The notes: generated by a model from the sequence alone, not told the origin. Counted from the stretch's first letter, positions 46,165 through 56,308 are shown. The stretch: DNA of 64,000 nt from G039954875 sp039954875 (GCA_039954875.1 CP157202.1:1364001-1428000), one strand, 5' to 3'. Program-made: numbers and translations.

Positions 46165-46725
46165 AATTTTAAGGCTTACTTTTTCTTTGTAATGATGCCC
46201 AATTATTTTGTATGTCTATTGTGATGTCAAGTTTAGGATTTGTATATAACATATTCAAACCAACTACTTTGTCAAATACAAAAGCATACTTTTTACGTTG
46301 GGTTACTTTTTGACTGTGTTTTATATATGGTATTACTATAGGCCTGGCCAATTTTTAGCGCAATCGGATGACTTCTTTATCAGTAAGGCCGAAATGTTTT
46401 TTTGTAATTATTCCAACTCTTTCTTTTTATCAGATATCTCTTGTGCTTTTTTTTATTTGTTGACTATCTGTGAGAAGCACTTTTTCGTTGGCAAAGCCAA
46501 GTCTTTGATTATCTAGTCGATCAGACTTTTATTTTCTTTGAGTTTTTTTCCCCCATTTTTCTATAGTTTCATTCACCCTTCCTCGATTGTGCCTATTTAT
46601 AGCTAAGCACTTGGGCGCCAACATGACTTCCATGTCCACATACTAAAAACATTGTGCATACAGATTTATTACGAGAAGCAAAAGTACATATAAGCCGGCA
46701 ATTTTTTTAATACGGAATATGATGT
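46165..46725 (-). pseudogene. Second Skp/OmpH copy, decayed
   Basis: Between bamA and the intact skp. Minus-strand frames read a signal-like LKKLPAYMYF, then QCFQYVDMEVML, NETIEKWGKK, a charged coiled-coil region, and finally a 60-residue open frame with RKKYAFVFDKVVGLNMLYTN and PKLDITIDIQNN, the C-terminal end typical of Bacteroidota OmpH (normally YDYVFD..NLLYANPKLDIT). Several frameshifts separate these parts. Tandem ompH genes after bamA are common in the phylum, and one copy has been lost here. Confidence 0.88.
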
Positions 46726-46741
46726 CATGTTTTTTAGATGG

Positions 46742-49279
46742 TTACAAATCATGGCCTATGATGAAATGGGTTTGCCATTTTGATTTAACATTTGGCGCTC
46801 TATCAAAACCATAGCCGAAGTCTAATCCTAGAAAGCCGAAAATGGGCATGTAGATCCGTACACCTACTCCGACGGCTCTCCTCAATTCAAAGGGTTTATA
46901 TTGCTCGTAATCGTTGAAAGTATTTCCCACTTCGAAGAAACTCAGGCCCCATATCTTAGTCATATCACTCATTACTAGTGGATAGCGTAACTCCATGAGC
47001 AGCCTATTGTAGACCACACCACCATTTTTTGGAGATATAGTTCCTTGATCGCTAGCATTGGGATATCCTCTCAAAGGTATGTGGTCTCTGCCTCCCAACC
47101 GATAATTTAATAGGCCTGTGCCACCTAAGTAAAATCTTTGGAAGGGTGGCATGCCTTTGGTTAAATTGTAGCAATCCACGAAACCAAATTCTCCACCCAT
47201 CTTGACCACGAGTTTTCCTAGAATCTCTTTGTACCAGTAGGCGTGTAGTTTGAGTTTGTAATATTCGAACCACTTGTATTTATTCGGGACGAAAAGACTA
47301 CCTGTGTTAAACAGCGAATAAGGTAGGGTAAAGATACCAGTGAGGTCAAACTCCGAGCCACTTGTTGGAAAGATAGGATCTGGCCCTGAAGAAATGCGAC
47401 GGAATGAGACTACATAATTCAGATCGTTTGACACACCTGTTTTGGGTAATTTTTCGATACCGAGATTAATATTTTTGAGATTATAACACTCGTAATTGAT
47501 AGACGCCGAAAGGCTGAAATAATCATCTGGCCAAGTCAATTGTTTATCGATTCCTATAGATATCCCTATAGTACCTAAGAACTCTCTACTGCCAGCGCTA
47601 GTATATTGTCCATAATTGGGGAGAAAACCACTTGATCCGAAACCTCGTAAAGGATTGTAATATGAGCCTCTGAAGTATGTTCGTGAATAATTGACTCTGA
47701 AAGTTAATGAGGTGGGTGTTTCCCCGCCTATCCAAGGTTCTGTGAACGAGATACCATAGGATTGGAAAAAAGAACCAACTTGAGCTGATACAGAAAGGCT
47801 TTGACCATTACCTTGGGGTATAGGGTTCCATGCTTTCCCTTTGAAGAGATTGTCGATAGAGAAATTTCCAAAGGTCAAGGCCAAGCTTCCGATAAGTCGT
47901 CCCACACCATAGCCCCCCTGCAATTGTACCTGACTAGCGCTTTTTTCGGTGAGCTTCCATTCGAGATCTACTGTACTGGTGATCGGATTGGGTTTGATAT
48001 CTGGTATAATCTTTTGTGGTTCGAAAAAGCCCAGACTAGCCAATCGGAACATGGTGCGTTTAATGTTGATCTTAGAAAACAAATCTCCAGGACGTGTCCC
48101 TAATTCGCGAGCGATAACATGGTCTTTGGTCATGGTATTACCTGAGAAGGTGACCTTATTGAAATGGGCTGCTTCGCCCTCTACGATCCGAATTTCTACA
48201 TCGACTTTATTATCTTTGACGGTAGTCTCTACCGGGATGATTTTGTTGAATAAGTAACCTTCATCTAAATAAGTTGAAGCGATACTAGCATCGTTTTGCG
48301 TATCTATAGCATTTTTTTGGATACCTATCAGGTCATAAGGGTCTCCCTTTTTGTAGGGCAGGAGACGATTTAAGGTTTCTGTGCTGAAGACAGTATTTCC
48401 TACAAAAGTGACATCGCCTAAAAAATAGCGTTTACCTTCGTCTATTTTTATCTTCAAAATGTAGTTTTTGGGATCTGCTTTCCAAATAGAGTCCGATACA
48501 ACTCGGGCATCTCTGAAGCCGACCGATTGATATTTTTCGATGATGCTTTTTTGGTCTTCTTTGAATTTTTCAGGGATATATTTTAAGAATTTAAAAATAT
48601 TTGCAAAAAACGATTTTCTTTTGATATGTTTCATTTCACTTCTCAATTGACTTTCAGACAATTCTTTATTCCCCTCAAATAGGATCTTCTTGACTTTGAT
48701 ACGTGGTCCTTTGTCGACATAGATATTCAATATGGTCTTTCGGGTCGAGTCTTTGATTATCTTGAAGGTAGTGGACACCTCGGGGTGTCCCTTGTAGAGG
48801 TGATATTTTTTGATATCATTTTTGATCGTATTAATCAGATCGTCGGTGATCTTGGTACCGGGCTTAAGATCAATATCTTTAGTGATCTCTTCAAATTTAG
48901 ATTTTGTGACACCTATGACTTCTACTGAAGAGAGTTCAGGTAAACCTTCTAAGTAGATTTGCAAATAGATCTTATGGCCGTCTATTTTGTTGGCATAGAT
49001 GGCTATATCGCTAAAGAGTTTGGTCCCCCATAATTTTTTAATGGCATAATTGATGCGAGTCCCTGGGATTTGGATTTCATCACCGATGCGAAGATGGGTG
49101 AAGTCGAGGATCTGGTTTTTGCTGTATTGGGTCACGCCTTTGATATCGATATCGGCCAGGATATAAGTTTTTACATTGTTGTAGTGTTCAAACTCTGTTT
49201 GTTGCTGGTCTGTTTGAGCGGAGAGATTTTGTAAAATGCATGTAATTAGGAGGTATAATAAAAATTGAATTCTTTTCAT
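46742..49279 (-). CDS. bamA: BamA outer-membrane assembly factor
   Basis: 845 residues. A signal peptide (RIQFLLYLLITCILQNLSAQ) precedes about five POTRA domains (residues roughly 35-450, with segments such as LRIGDEIQIPGTRI and KVTFSGNTMTKDHVIARELG). The Omp85 barrel follows from about 460: LQGGYGVGRLIGSLALTFGN, then FYLGGTGLLNYRLGGRDHIP with the conserved RG-type loop, ending FGYGFDRAPNVKSKWQTHF and a short final strand. Complete. It inserts beta-barrels into the outer membrane together with the Skp and parvulin proteins of this window. Confidence 0.96.
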   Translation of the reverse strand: MKRIQFLLYLLITCILQNLSAQTDQQQTEFEHYNNVKTYILADIDIKGVTQYSKNQILDFTHLRIGDEIQIPGTRINYAIKKLWGTKLFSDIAIYANKIDGHKIYLQIYLEGLPELSSVEVIGVTKSKFEEITKDIDLKPGTKITDDLINTIKNDIKKYHLYKGHPEVSTTFKIIKDSTRKTILNIYVDKGPRIKVKKILFEGNKELSESQLRSEMKHIKRKSFFANIFKFLKYIPEKFKEDQKSIIEKYQSVGFRDARVVSDSIWKADPKNYILKIKIDEGKRYFLGDVTFVGNTVFSTETLNRLLPYKKGDPYDLIGIQKNAIDTQNDASIASTYLDEGYLFNKIIPVETTVKDNKVDVEIRIVEGEAAHFNKVTFSGNTMTKDHVIARELGTRPGDLFSKINIKRTMFRLASLGFFEPQKIIPDIKPNPITSTVDLEWKLTEKSASQVQLQGGYGVGRLIGSLALTFGNFSIDNLFKGKAWNPIPQGNGQSLSVSAQVGSFFQSYGISFTEPWIGGETPTSLTFRVNYSRTYFRGSYYNPLRGFGSSGFLPNYGQYTSAGSREFLGTIGISIGIDKQLTWPDDYFSLSASINYECYNLKNINLGIEKLPKTGVSNDLNYVVSFRRISSGPDPIFPTSGSEFDLTGIFTLPYSLFNTGSLFVPNKYKWFEYYKLKLHAYWYKEILGKLVVKMGGEFGFVDCYNLTKGMPPFQRFYLGGTGLLNYRLGGRDHIPLRGYPNASDQGTISPKNGGVVYNRLLMELRYPLVMSDMTKIWGLSFFEVGNTFNDYEQYKPFELRRAVGVGVRIYMPIFGFLGLDFGYGFDRAPNVKSKWQTHFIIGHDL

Positions 49280-49290
49280 AAAATAAACGA

Positions 49291-50049
49291 TTAAACTCGG
49301 GCTTGAGTGCCTACTTTTCCAAATCGACGCTCTCTTTTTTGATAACTTATAATGGCTTCGAAAAAATCTTTTTTGCGAAAATCAGGCCATAAAACCTCTG
49401 TAAAATATAATTCGGCGTAAGCAGCTTGCCAAAGTAGAAAGTTACTGATGCGTTGCTCACCACTGGTGCGAATGATCAGGTCTACATCGGGGATATCTCG
49501 TGTGTAGAGGTGTTGCCTGAAGGAGCGTATATCGATATCTTCTAGAGTGAGTATCCCATTGCAAACCTTTTGGGTGATGGCTTTTGTTGCTTGAATGATT
49601 TCGGCTTGCGAGCCATAGTTCAAGGCCAAAATGAGTGTACCACCCTTGTTTTGTTGTGTTGCCTGAATAACATGTGCTAGCTCTTCTTGAACTTTTTCGG
49701 AAAGTTTTTCTGTGTCTCCTATAGCCAGAAGCCGAATATGGTTGGCTTGTAGCTCTACCAATTCACGGTTCAGACCATTGTAAAGTAGGTTCATTAGTAC
49801 ATTGGTTTCCTGTTGCGGCCGGTCCCAATTTTCTGAGGAAAAAGCATACAAAGTAATGTAAGGTATACCGAGGTCTTTGCTAGCTCTGAGCGTATCTCGG
49901 ACCGATTCGCTGGCATTTTTATGACCAAAGGTTCTCAACATACCTCTTCTTTGCGCCCAACGGCCATTTCCATCCATGATGATGGCTACATGACAGGGGA
50001 GATGATTAAAATTTATTTTTCCTAACAAGTCTTGCATACTATGTGTCAA
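49291..50049 (-). CDS. uppS: Undecaprenyl diphosphate synthase
   Basis: cis-Prenyltransferase making the lipid carrier for peptidoglycan and LPS, 252 residues. It contains HVAIIMDGNGRWAQRRG with the catalytic Asp26, TLYAFSSENWDRP, and the C-terminal DLIIRTSGEQRISNFLLWQA and YAELYFTEVLWPDF. All signature residues are present. It lies 11 bp upstream of bamA and 17 bp downstream of the DUF6089 gene. Confidence 0.96.
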   Translation of the reverse strand: MTHSMQDLLGKINFNHLPCHVAIIMDGNGRWAQRRGMLRTFGHKNASESVRDTLRASKDLGIPYITLYAFSSENWDRPQQETNVLMNLLYNGLNRELVELQANHIRLLAIGDTEKLSEKVQEELAHVIQATQQNKGGTLILALNYGSQAEIIQATKAITQKVCNGILTLEDIDIRSFRQHLYTRDIPDVDLIIRTSGEQRISNFLLWQAAYAELYFTEVLWPDFRKKDFFEAIISYQKRERRFGKVGTQARV

Positions 50050-50066
50050 TCACAATAACAAGGTGG

Positions 50067-50861
50067 TCAACCAAAAGCGTACATAAGTGATAAGCCGCTG
50101 GATACGCACCAGTCTTTGGAACGGACATTACCAAAAGTTTTCTCGTTTAAAAAATCACGGCTTTGGTTTCGTGTCTCGGCTTGGTAAGGCTCTTGTTCTA
50201 AACATCTTTCTATGATATATAGTATATTTGGAGTCTTATAATCGATGTTTCCTGTACCAGTAATCCGGATACCTATCTCGTCAATAATCACCCAATTGTA
50301 AAAAAAATTATATCTGTATCCGATGCCAAAGGATATTGCATAGGATAAGCGTACCACATTCTTTGATGTGTCAATCTTTTCGGAATTAGTGCTGGATTTC
50401 GATTCGATGGGCATTCCGTTGGCATCTCTCAATTTACGGTAGTCCAATACGTACGTTTTGTTTTGATAACCGACTAGGCCAATCCTTGCAAATATAAAAG
50501 GGGTATTTTGTATCTTATGTGTGTGATTGAAATTAAAAAAATCGAATTCGAAGAGTATCGAAACTTCACCAAGATGATTTTGGATCGATTGTACTCGATT
50601 TTTTTGATACTGCTCTGAAGCTTCTCGATCTATATTCCAGATCCCAGCTCTCATCAAAAACAAATGAATCGAATATCTTGAAGTCAAATTATATCGATAT
50701 AATACCATAAAAACAGAGTGGTTGGGTACAATGTAATTGGCCGGCCCAATATCTCCTATGAAATTGCTACCCCCCAGGAATGCTACTATTTCATGTCTTC
50801 GTGCATTCATGGCATGCCATAATGTATGGTATGTCAAAATGATCCGCAAGTGTTTTTTCAT
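50067..50861 (-). CDS. DUF6089-type outer-membrane barrel (PorG-like)
   Basis: 264 residues. After the N-terminal part, HEIVAFLGGSNFIGDIGPAN then YIVPNHSVFMVLYRYN matches the beta-barrel family that precedes uppS-bamA throughout Bacteroidota. Later strands include FEFDFFNFNHTH and TPFIFARIGLVGY, and YAISFGIGYRYNF near the end. Relatives are annotated DUF6089 or PorG, a type IX secretion component in Porphyromonas. No other type IX gene is in view, so the PorG role is only a suggestion. The family often has a cleaved signal, which is weak here. Confidence 0.75.
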   Translation of the reverse strand: MKKHLRIILTYHTLWHAMNARRHEIVAFLGGSNFIGDIGPANYIVPNHSVFMVLYRYNLTSRYSIHLFLMRAGIWNIDREASEQYQKNRVQSIQNHLGEVSILFEFDFFNFNHTHKIQNTPFIFARIGLVGYQNKTYVLDYRKLRDANGMPIESKSSTNSEKIDTSKNVVRLSYAISFGIGYRYNFFYNWVIIDEIGIRITGTGNIDYKTPNILYIIERCLEQEPYQAETRNQSRDFLNEKTFGNVRSKDWCVSSGLSLMYAFG

Positions 50862-50922
50862 CTAGTCAATTTTATTTCACATACCTAGGATGATATGGAC
50901 GGGATACATGAAATAAAGCATA

Positions 50923-50930
50923 CAAATATA
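50923..50930 (-). promoter_or_regulatory. -7 promoter box for the bamA cluster
   Basis: Minus-strand TATATTTG, followed by TATGC, matches TAnnTTTG. It lies 62 bp before the DUF6089 start, the first gene of the uppS-bamA-skp run. Confidence 0.55.
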
Positions 50931-50980
50931 GGTAATTATATTAGCGATAGGTTTTGGATATAATTCATTCTATGTGTAAA

Positions 50981-51874
50981 TCAGTTCCTATGATCAGCAC
51001 CCCAAAGCAACTTTTCTTGTAATGTTTTGAAATAGCTTTGTTCTTCTTCTTGAATAATATAGGCGTAGAAGGGTGCTTTTTTGATGCATAGCTCAGTATT
51101 GGTGTTTAAAAGATTGAGCCGGGTATCCATCGAGAGCGAATAAGCTTTTGCTCGGCTATGGATCTTAAGATGGATATGTTCATGATCAGGAATGATCAGT
51201 GGACGAGAAAAAAGGTTGTGTGGGGCAATAGGAGTGAGGACAAAATTCTTGTTTTCTGGTGTGATAATTGGCCCACCACAGCTCAAAGAATAACCTGTAG
51301 AACCTGTAGGAGTTGATATGATTAGTCCGTCGGCCCAATAGGAAGTCAAGAATTCGCCATCTATATAAACATCAATAGTGACCATAGAGACGGTTTCTCG
51401 ACGTAGTAAGACTATTTCATTTAGAGCAAAATTCAGAAATACGTTCGGTATAGGATCTCCTGTAGAAGTTTCTACCCATAGGAGACTACGGGGTATAGGG
51501 TTAAATTTTTGATGGAAAATACGGTCTATTTTTCTTACGAAGACCTCTTTGTTGAAACTGGCTAAGAAACCTAAATTCCCCGTGTTGACCCCTACTATAG
51601 GGATGCCTAGATCTCTGATCAACGTGATGGCAGCTAGAATGGTACCATCACCCCCAAAAGTAAACATCAAATCAAAACCTTGATTGAGATCTTTGTAATC
51701 AACAAACGTTGGTAAGTCTAAATTCTTGAATATCTCAAAAGATCTCAAGATATATAGGAAATTTTTCTCAATATAGATTTCTATTATACACTCGCGAGTA
51801 TATTCTAAAAACCTAGTGAGATAAGATATATTTTTTGCGTCCAATTTTTGCCCGTATACAGCTACCTTCATCAT
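50981..51874 (-). CDS. nadK: NAD kinase
   Basis: Phosphorylates NAD to NADP. The 297-residue protein has the catalytic GGDGT at 74-78, GVNTGNLGFLASF, LNEIVLLRRE, and the second signature GLIISTPTGSTGYSLSCGGP. Length and order are those of the family. It is separated from the DUF6089 gene by about 120 bp that holds the promoter above, so it is probably a separate unit. Confidence 0.95.
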   Translation of the reverse strand: MMKVAVYGQKLDAKNISYLTRFLEYTRECIIEIYIEKNFLYILRSFEIFKNLDLPTFVDYKDLNQGFDLMFTFGGDGTILAAITLIRDLGIPIVGVNTGNLGFLASFNKEVFVRKIDRIFHQKFNPIPRSLLWVETSTGDPIPNVFLNFALNEIVLLRRETVSMVTIDVYIDGEFLTSYWADGLIISTPTGSTGYSLSCGGPIITPENKNFVLTPIAPHNLFSRPLIIPDHEHIHLKIHSRAKAYSLSMDTRLNLLNTNTELCIKKAPFYAYIIQEEEQSYFKTLQEKLLWGADHRN

Positions 51875-52095
51875 AGTACTTTATATTTTATAACTGGGTG
51901 GTATAGAGTGGAAAATTCCTTTTTAAAAACGTTCATTGCTTTATATCGCTCTGCTGAGGGCCTCTTTTTGTTTTGTAGGCACATGGCTTAGGTTTAAAAT
52001 ATGTTTCTGGTTTTCGTAAGGCTATTCAAATTTACTCAAAGACAGGGATGTTTTAATTTTTTAACTAAATTCGCCTAGGTTTTCAAAATTTATCT

Positions 52096-53034
52096 ATGAG
52101 ACGATCTTTATTTCCTGCGAAGGTGCTCCTTTTTGGAGAGCATGGTATTATGGAGGATTCGAAAGGACTTTCTATTCCACATAGTTTTTATAAAGGGGCC
52201 TTTCGGTTTGATGCAGATCTTGATCATGCAAAAGAACTCTATTCCAATGGTGAAATAAAAAAATATTATGCATTTTTGGTGTCTATAAATAGAGAGGGAA
52301 ATTTTCCGATCCAACTTTGTTTGGATGGTATTGATGAAGATATTCAAAAAGGGATGTATTTCAGCTCGAACATTCCTCAGGGGTATGGAGTGGGAAGTTC
52401 AGGGGCTTTGGTGGCAGCTATTTACGACCGATATGCTCAGGATAAGATCACAGCAGATGCGGATCTCAATAAAGAAAGTATTCTTAAGTTGAAAAAAATA
52501 TTCAGCCAGATGGAGTCATATTTCCATGGAAAGAGTTCTGGGATGGACCCCTTGATTTGTTACCTAGATTTACCTTTACTCATCAGTTCTTCTACGGATA
52601 TATCTACTGTGGGTATCCCTGAAGAGCAGCAGGGTAAAGGGGGTATTTTTTTAATCAATTCTGGAGCCCCGAGTAGTACAGCTTCTATGGTGCAGATCTT
52701 CTTCGAAAAGTTGAAACACGACGGATTTAGAAAGACTTTGAAGGAGGAGTTTGTAAAATATAACGACGATTGTATAGAGACTTTTCTTAAAGGAGACTTC
52801 AAGCCATTGTTAAAAAACGTAAAACGACTTTCTGTTTGGGTATATAGAAATTTCCGACCAATGATACCGGTCTCTTTGTGGAAGATCTGGGAAGAGGGGC
52901 TTTTCACTAATGATTATTATTTGAAGCTATGTGGTTCTGGAGGCGGTGGATTCGTCTTAGGGTTCACACCGGATTATGAGATAGCGCGGGAAAAATTGAA
53001 GGCATATGAACCGGAAATCGTCTTCCGATTTTGA
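52096..53034 (+). CDS. GHMP kinase, probable mevalonate kinase
   Basis: 312 residues. The substrate-binding start LFPAKVLLFGEHGIMEDSKG is followed by the GHMP ATP motif IPQGYGVGSSGAL at 93-105 and the C-terminal CGSGGGGFVLG. FHGKSSGMDPLICYLDLPLL carries the catalytic Asp of mevalonate kinases. It closely follows the pattern of Flavobacteriia mevalonate kinases, which use the mevalonate route to isoprenoids. The neighbouring prenyltransferase supports this. A diphosphomevalonate decarboxylase gene, often next door in relatives, is not in the window. Confidence 0.85.
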   Translation: MRRSLFPAKVLLFGEHGIMEDSKGLSIPHSFYKGAFRFDADLDHAKELYSNGEIKKYYAFLVSINREGNFPIQLCLDGIDEDIQKGMYFSSNIPQGYGVGSSGALVAAIYDRYAQDKITADADLNKESILKLKKIFSQMESYFHGKSSGMDPLICYLDLPLLISSSTDISTVGIPEEQQGKGGIFLINSGAPSSTASMVQIFFEKLKHDGFRKTLKEEFVKYNDDCIETFLKGDFKPLLKNVKRLSVWVYRNFRPMIPVSLWKIWEEGLFTNDYYLKLCGSGGGGFVLGFTPDYEIAREKLKAYEPEIVFRF

Positions 53035-53107
53035 AAGGATTTATAAGTCGTTCTTATCGTACGGATCAAAATGATGGGGAGTGAGCAGTATTTGTGTGTT
53101 GAGAAAG

Positions 53108-53983
53108 ATGGTTGGACTGTTTGCTATAGTCAGAGGATACAACCTCTTTTTATTGATGGTCTCACAGTATTCAGCGGCTTATTTTATTTTTGGAGGTGGT
53201 TCGCCTTTAAAAAAAATTCTCAATGATGACGCTCTACACTTATTGATCCTAGCTTCTACCTGTAGTGTAGCTGCAGGATACTTGATCAATAACTTTTATG
53301 ATTCGGAAAAAGACAGTATTAATGAACCGTTTCGTGCAAGGATCTATTATTTCGTCGGGCAGGGGCTCGTTTTCCGTCTTTATTTACTGTTGAATCTATT
53401 GGCTTTAGGTTGTAGTGTTTGGGTTTCTTGGAAAGCACTGATATTCTTTTTATTCTATCAGTTGGGTATATGGTTGTATTCTCACAAGATCAGTAGGATG
53501 GCTCTGTGGAATAATCTGACTGCTACTGTGCTTACCGTAATGCCGTTTTTCATCCTATTGATACGCTATCAAAATTTTCATATCAGTGTCTTTGTTTATG
53601 CATGTTTTTTATTCCTCTTGTTATTGATCAAGGATGTATTGAAAGACCTTTCTACTCAGCGGGGCGATCTCCTTTTTGACTATTACACGCTCCCATTGAA
53701 ATACGGCGAGAAGGCTACAAAATATGTGGTGAGTATTTTGACCATACTTTTTATGTTCAACGCGTTACTGTTGACTTTTTATGTCAAAGAGGGATTGATA
53801 AAATATTATTTCTTTTTGAGTGCGCTACTTGTCGGGATCTCTTTGACTCTGCTCTGGGGAATACATTCGGAGAAGTATTATAGATTGGTCCTGATATTCT
53901 ATACCGTGCTGATCTTTTTTGGAGTGTGTTGCATTAGTTTGATGGGTGTGGAGTATCTAAATTTGCATAAATGTTTCCCATGA
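53108..53983 (+). CDS. UbiA-family prenyltransferase
   Basis: 291 residues, about eight to nine membrane helices. The first Asp-rich motif is NNFYDSEKDSINEP and the second region is LKDLSTQRGDLLFD. Bacteroidota relatives beside mevalonate kinase are annotated geranylgeranylglycerol-phosphate geranylgeranyltransferase, but menaquinone or heme A transferase roles cannot be excluded. The GTG-led frame from 53081 adds nine residues. I prefer the ATG at 53108. The stop overlaps the next start by 4 bp (ATGA at 53980). Confidence 0.85.
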   Translation: MVGLFAIVRGYNLFLLMVSQYSAAYFIFGGGSPLKKILNDDALHLLILASTCSVAAGYLINNFYDSEKDSINEPFRARIYYFVGQGLVFRLYLLLNLLALGCSVWVSWKALIFFLFYQLGIWLYSHKISRMALWNNLTATVLTVMPFFILLIRYQNFHISVFVYACFLFLLLLIKDVLKDLSTQRGDLLFDYYTLPLKYGEKATKYVVSILTILFMFNALLLTFYVKEGLIKYYFFLSALLVGISLTLLWGIHSEKYYRLVLIFYTVLIFFGVCCISLMGVEYLNLHKCFP

Positions 53984-54786
53984 ATAAGATCTTTCGAAAG
54001 CAATCGCAATATGAGGAGGTACCCTTGGACAAGAAAAAGCCCTTGGTGTGTTCTGGATTCCAGCATCGTGCCAGGGGGGAAGTCATGCGTTTGAATCGTT
54101 ATTTGGCTCATGCTGGGTTGGCTTCTAGGCGTAAGGCTGATGAATTGATCAAGGCTGGGGTGGTAGAAGTCAATGGAAAAGTCATCACTGAATTGGGATA
54201 TAAAATTTCATCAACTGATTGGGTGAAATTTGATGGGTGTTACATATCGCCTGAGAAAAAAGTATACATCCTCCTCAACAAGCCAAAAGGTTTCATAACT
54301 ACCACTCAGGATGAGAAAAACCGCAGAACTGTGATAGATCTTGTGAAAAAGGCCTCACCTTCTAGGGTCTATCCTGTAGGACGTTTGGATAGACAAACTA
54401 CGGGTGTTTTGCTGTTGACCAATGACGGAAATCTCACCAAAAAACTCACCCATCCCAAGTATCAAGTCAAGAAAATATACCATGTGGTTTTGAATAAAAA
54501 ACTAGATAGGACAGATATCGAAAAGATTAAAAAAGGCATTTATCTGGCTGAGGGTAGAGTGCAAATTACTGCCATATCCTATGTACAAAATGCCAAAAAA
54601 AACGAACTAGGTATCGAGTTGTATATCGGTTGGAATAGAGTAATCCGACGCATGTTTGAAACATTGGACTATGAGGTTACTAGACTTGACCGGGTTTACT
54701 TTGGTGGCCTCACTAAGAAAAATGTCAAAAGGGGCGAATGGAGGACTTTAACGCAGAAAGAAATCCATTTTTTGAAGATGTTGTGA
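53980..54786 (+). CDS. rRNA pseudouridine synthase, RluB/RsuA family
   Basis: 268 residues from the ATG at 53980, chosen because it overlaps the preceding stop as ATGA. A basic N-terminal extension of about 35 residues precedes the S4 domain (LNRYLAHAGLASRRKADELI). The catalytic domain has PVGRLDRQTTGVLLLTNDG with the catalytic aspartate, and GWNRVIRRMFETLDYEVTRL. It modifies the large (RluB-like) or small subunit rRNA; the exact site is not decided by sequence. Confidence 0.9.
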   Translation: MNKIFRKQSQYEEVPLDKKKPLVCSGFQHRARGEVMRLNRYLAHAGLASRRKADELIKAGVVEVNGKVITELGYKISSTDWVKFDGCYISPEKKVYILLNKPKGFITTTQDEKNRRTVIDLVKKASPSRVYPVGRLDRQTTGVLLLTNDGNLTKKLTHPKYQVKKIYHVVLNKKLDRTDIEKIKKGIYLAEGRVQITAISYVQNAKKNELGIELYIGWNRVIRRMFETLDYEVTRLDRVYFGGLTKKNVKRGEWRTLTQKEIHFLKML

Positions 54787-54811
54787 ATTGATACATCGTC
54801 ACTTTTATTTT

Positions 54812-56233
54812 TCAATATACCCCGCTAGCATACCCAAAAAGTTTATTTTCTTTGATGATTTTCCCCACACCATCGGGGAGATCCTCTTCCCAAGAGTTTT
54901 CTTCTATAGCTATCCGGTATAAGACTTTCCTTGGATAAATGTGAAGTAATTCAGGATTGTAAGATTTAATATTGATGATACTACCATTGGTTTTGAAATG
55001 TTTGTAGAGTTCTTTCAGTTGGCGGGCCTACTTTCAAATTATCTAAGGTGAGCAAGTCACTTTTCTTACTATCTCTGAAAGGATATGGATAGATATTCAG
55101 ATCTTTTATAAACAGTCTTCCGAAAGCTTCTAAGATACCTCCGCTCAATTAGTGGTAATATTTTTTTTTTCAAATATTTCCAGAAAGTTATTAACACCCG
55201 TTACCAGCCAGATGCGTTTGTTGGTAAATCGGGAGAAATAATCTACCATTCGATAATACTCTAAAAAGCGAGAGATCATCACGGTCTAATCTAATTTACC
55301 CAAGATATCGATACGGTCGAGAAAGTATTGTTCGTCCAACTCACCCAAAGAGATCAAATTACTCAAAGTGATCTCACAAAACACAATAATGTTATCTTTC
55401 TTGATATTAGGCTCTTTAATAAAAAGTGAATAACCGCAATGGAGCATATCCATATTGAGTTTAGTCACCGGTCTAAAACTGCCACGCATGACGAAGATAT
55501 ATTTTTTGAAAAATAAGTCAGCTGGTAAAATATTTTTCCCATCGGGACCAAAAATCATCGTATATGTCATACCTTATTTGACCAGTTGCAAACTCATCAT
55601 TCGATTGTCGACATATCTTAACCTAGGCCCATAAAAATTGATCGTATCTACCTCAACTTTATCTTTACTAATATTTGTCACAAAGCAAAAAAAGCAATTT
55701 GCGTTGGTTATCACTATAATGAAAAGCACCGTAGATCAAATTGGCTCCTAACTCGCCTAAAGTCTCTTGTTGCAACTGTACTTCATTTTAATGAAAATTA
55801 AAATGTAAAATAATCTCACTATAAAACTCTTCAAAAATCAGTTGAAAATATATCCCTACCCAGCCGTGGCCTTTTATCAACTTCTTATAGTCGATCGTAA
55901 ATACTGTATTGGCATAGACAAAGAAAGTTTTTTTTGGAGGTGGATCGGCTTCTATTAAGACGTTCTTCGATAAGTCGGGTTTAATGATAAAGCATATTTC
56001 TGATACGTGATTCACGGACACATCTCATATCGGGCTCCTTTCCATAGAATAGCTCACTGCAATCCTTGTCATAAGCAGACATCCTTGACTAGGGTTTTTG
56101 AAGCACCACCAGCACGTAAAAAGATACGCACGGTCTCTTGTCCAACACCGATCTCCGCAAAAGCACCGTAAATATTTGGATTCAGGTTAATCTCAAGGGT
56201 TTTCTGCTTGACTGTAAGTACTTGTTTCAGCAT
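54812..56233 (-). pseudogene. Large conserved Bacteroidota gene, decayed
   Basis: The minus strand reads a protein of about 470 residues through several frames. The N-terminus is MLKQVLTVKQKTLEINLNPN, then AFAEIGVGQETVRIFLRAGG and ASKTLVKDV. The centre has a 94-residue open frame with SFRPVTKLNMDML and IIVFCEITLSNLISLGELDE then QYFLDRIDILGKL. The C-terminus reads SRFTNKRIWLVTGVNNFLEI and LHIYPRKVLYRIAIEENSWE, ending KLFGYASGVY. I recognise the family by its AFAEIGAGQE motif. Databases sometimes label it nicotinate-nucleotide adenylyltransferase, which I regard as unproven. Stops at many points show it is dead. Confidence 0.8.
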
Positions 56234-56308
56234 AAAGGTAGGAAATAATTTTACCGAAAGATAGAAAAATATTTATTCCTTTGCCTATATAGATCAATCG
56301 GTGATAAG

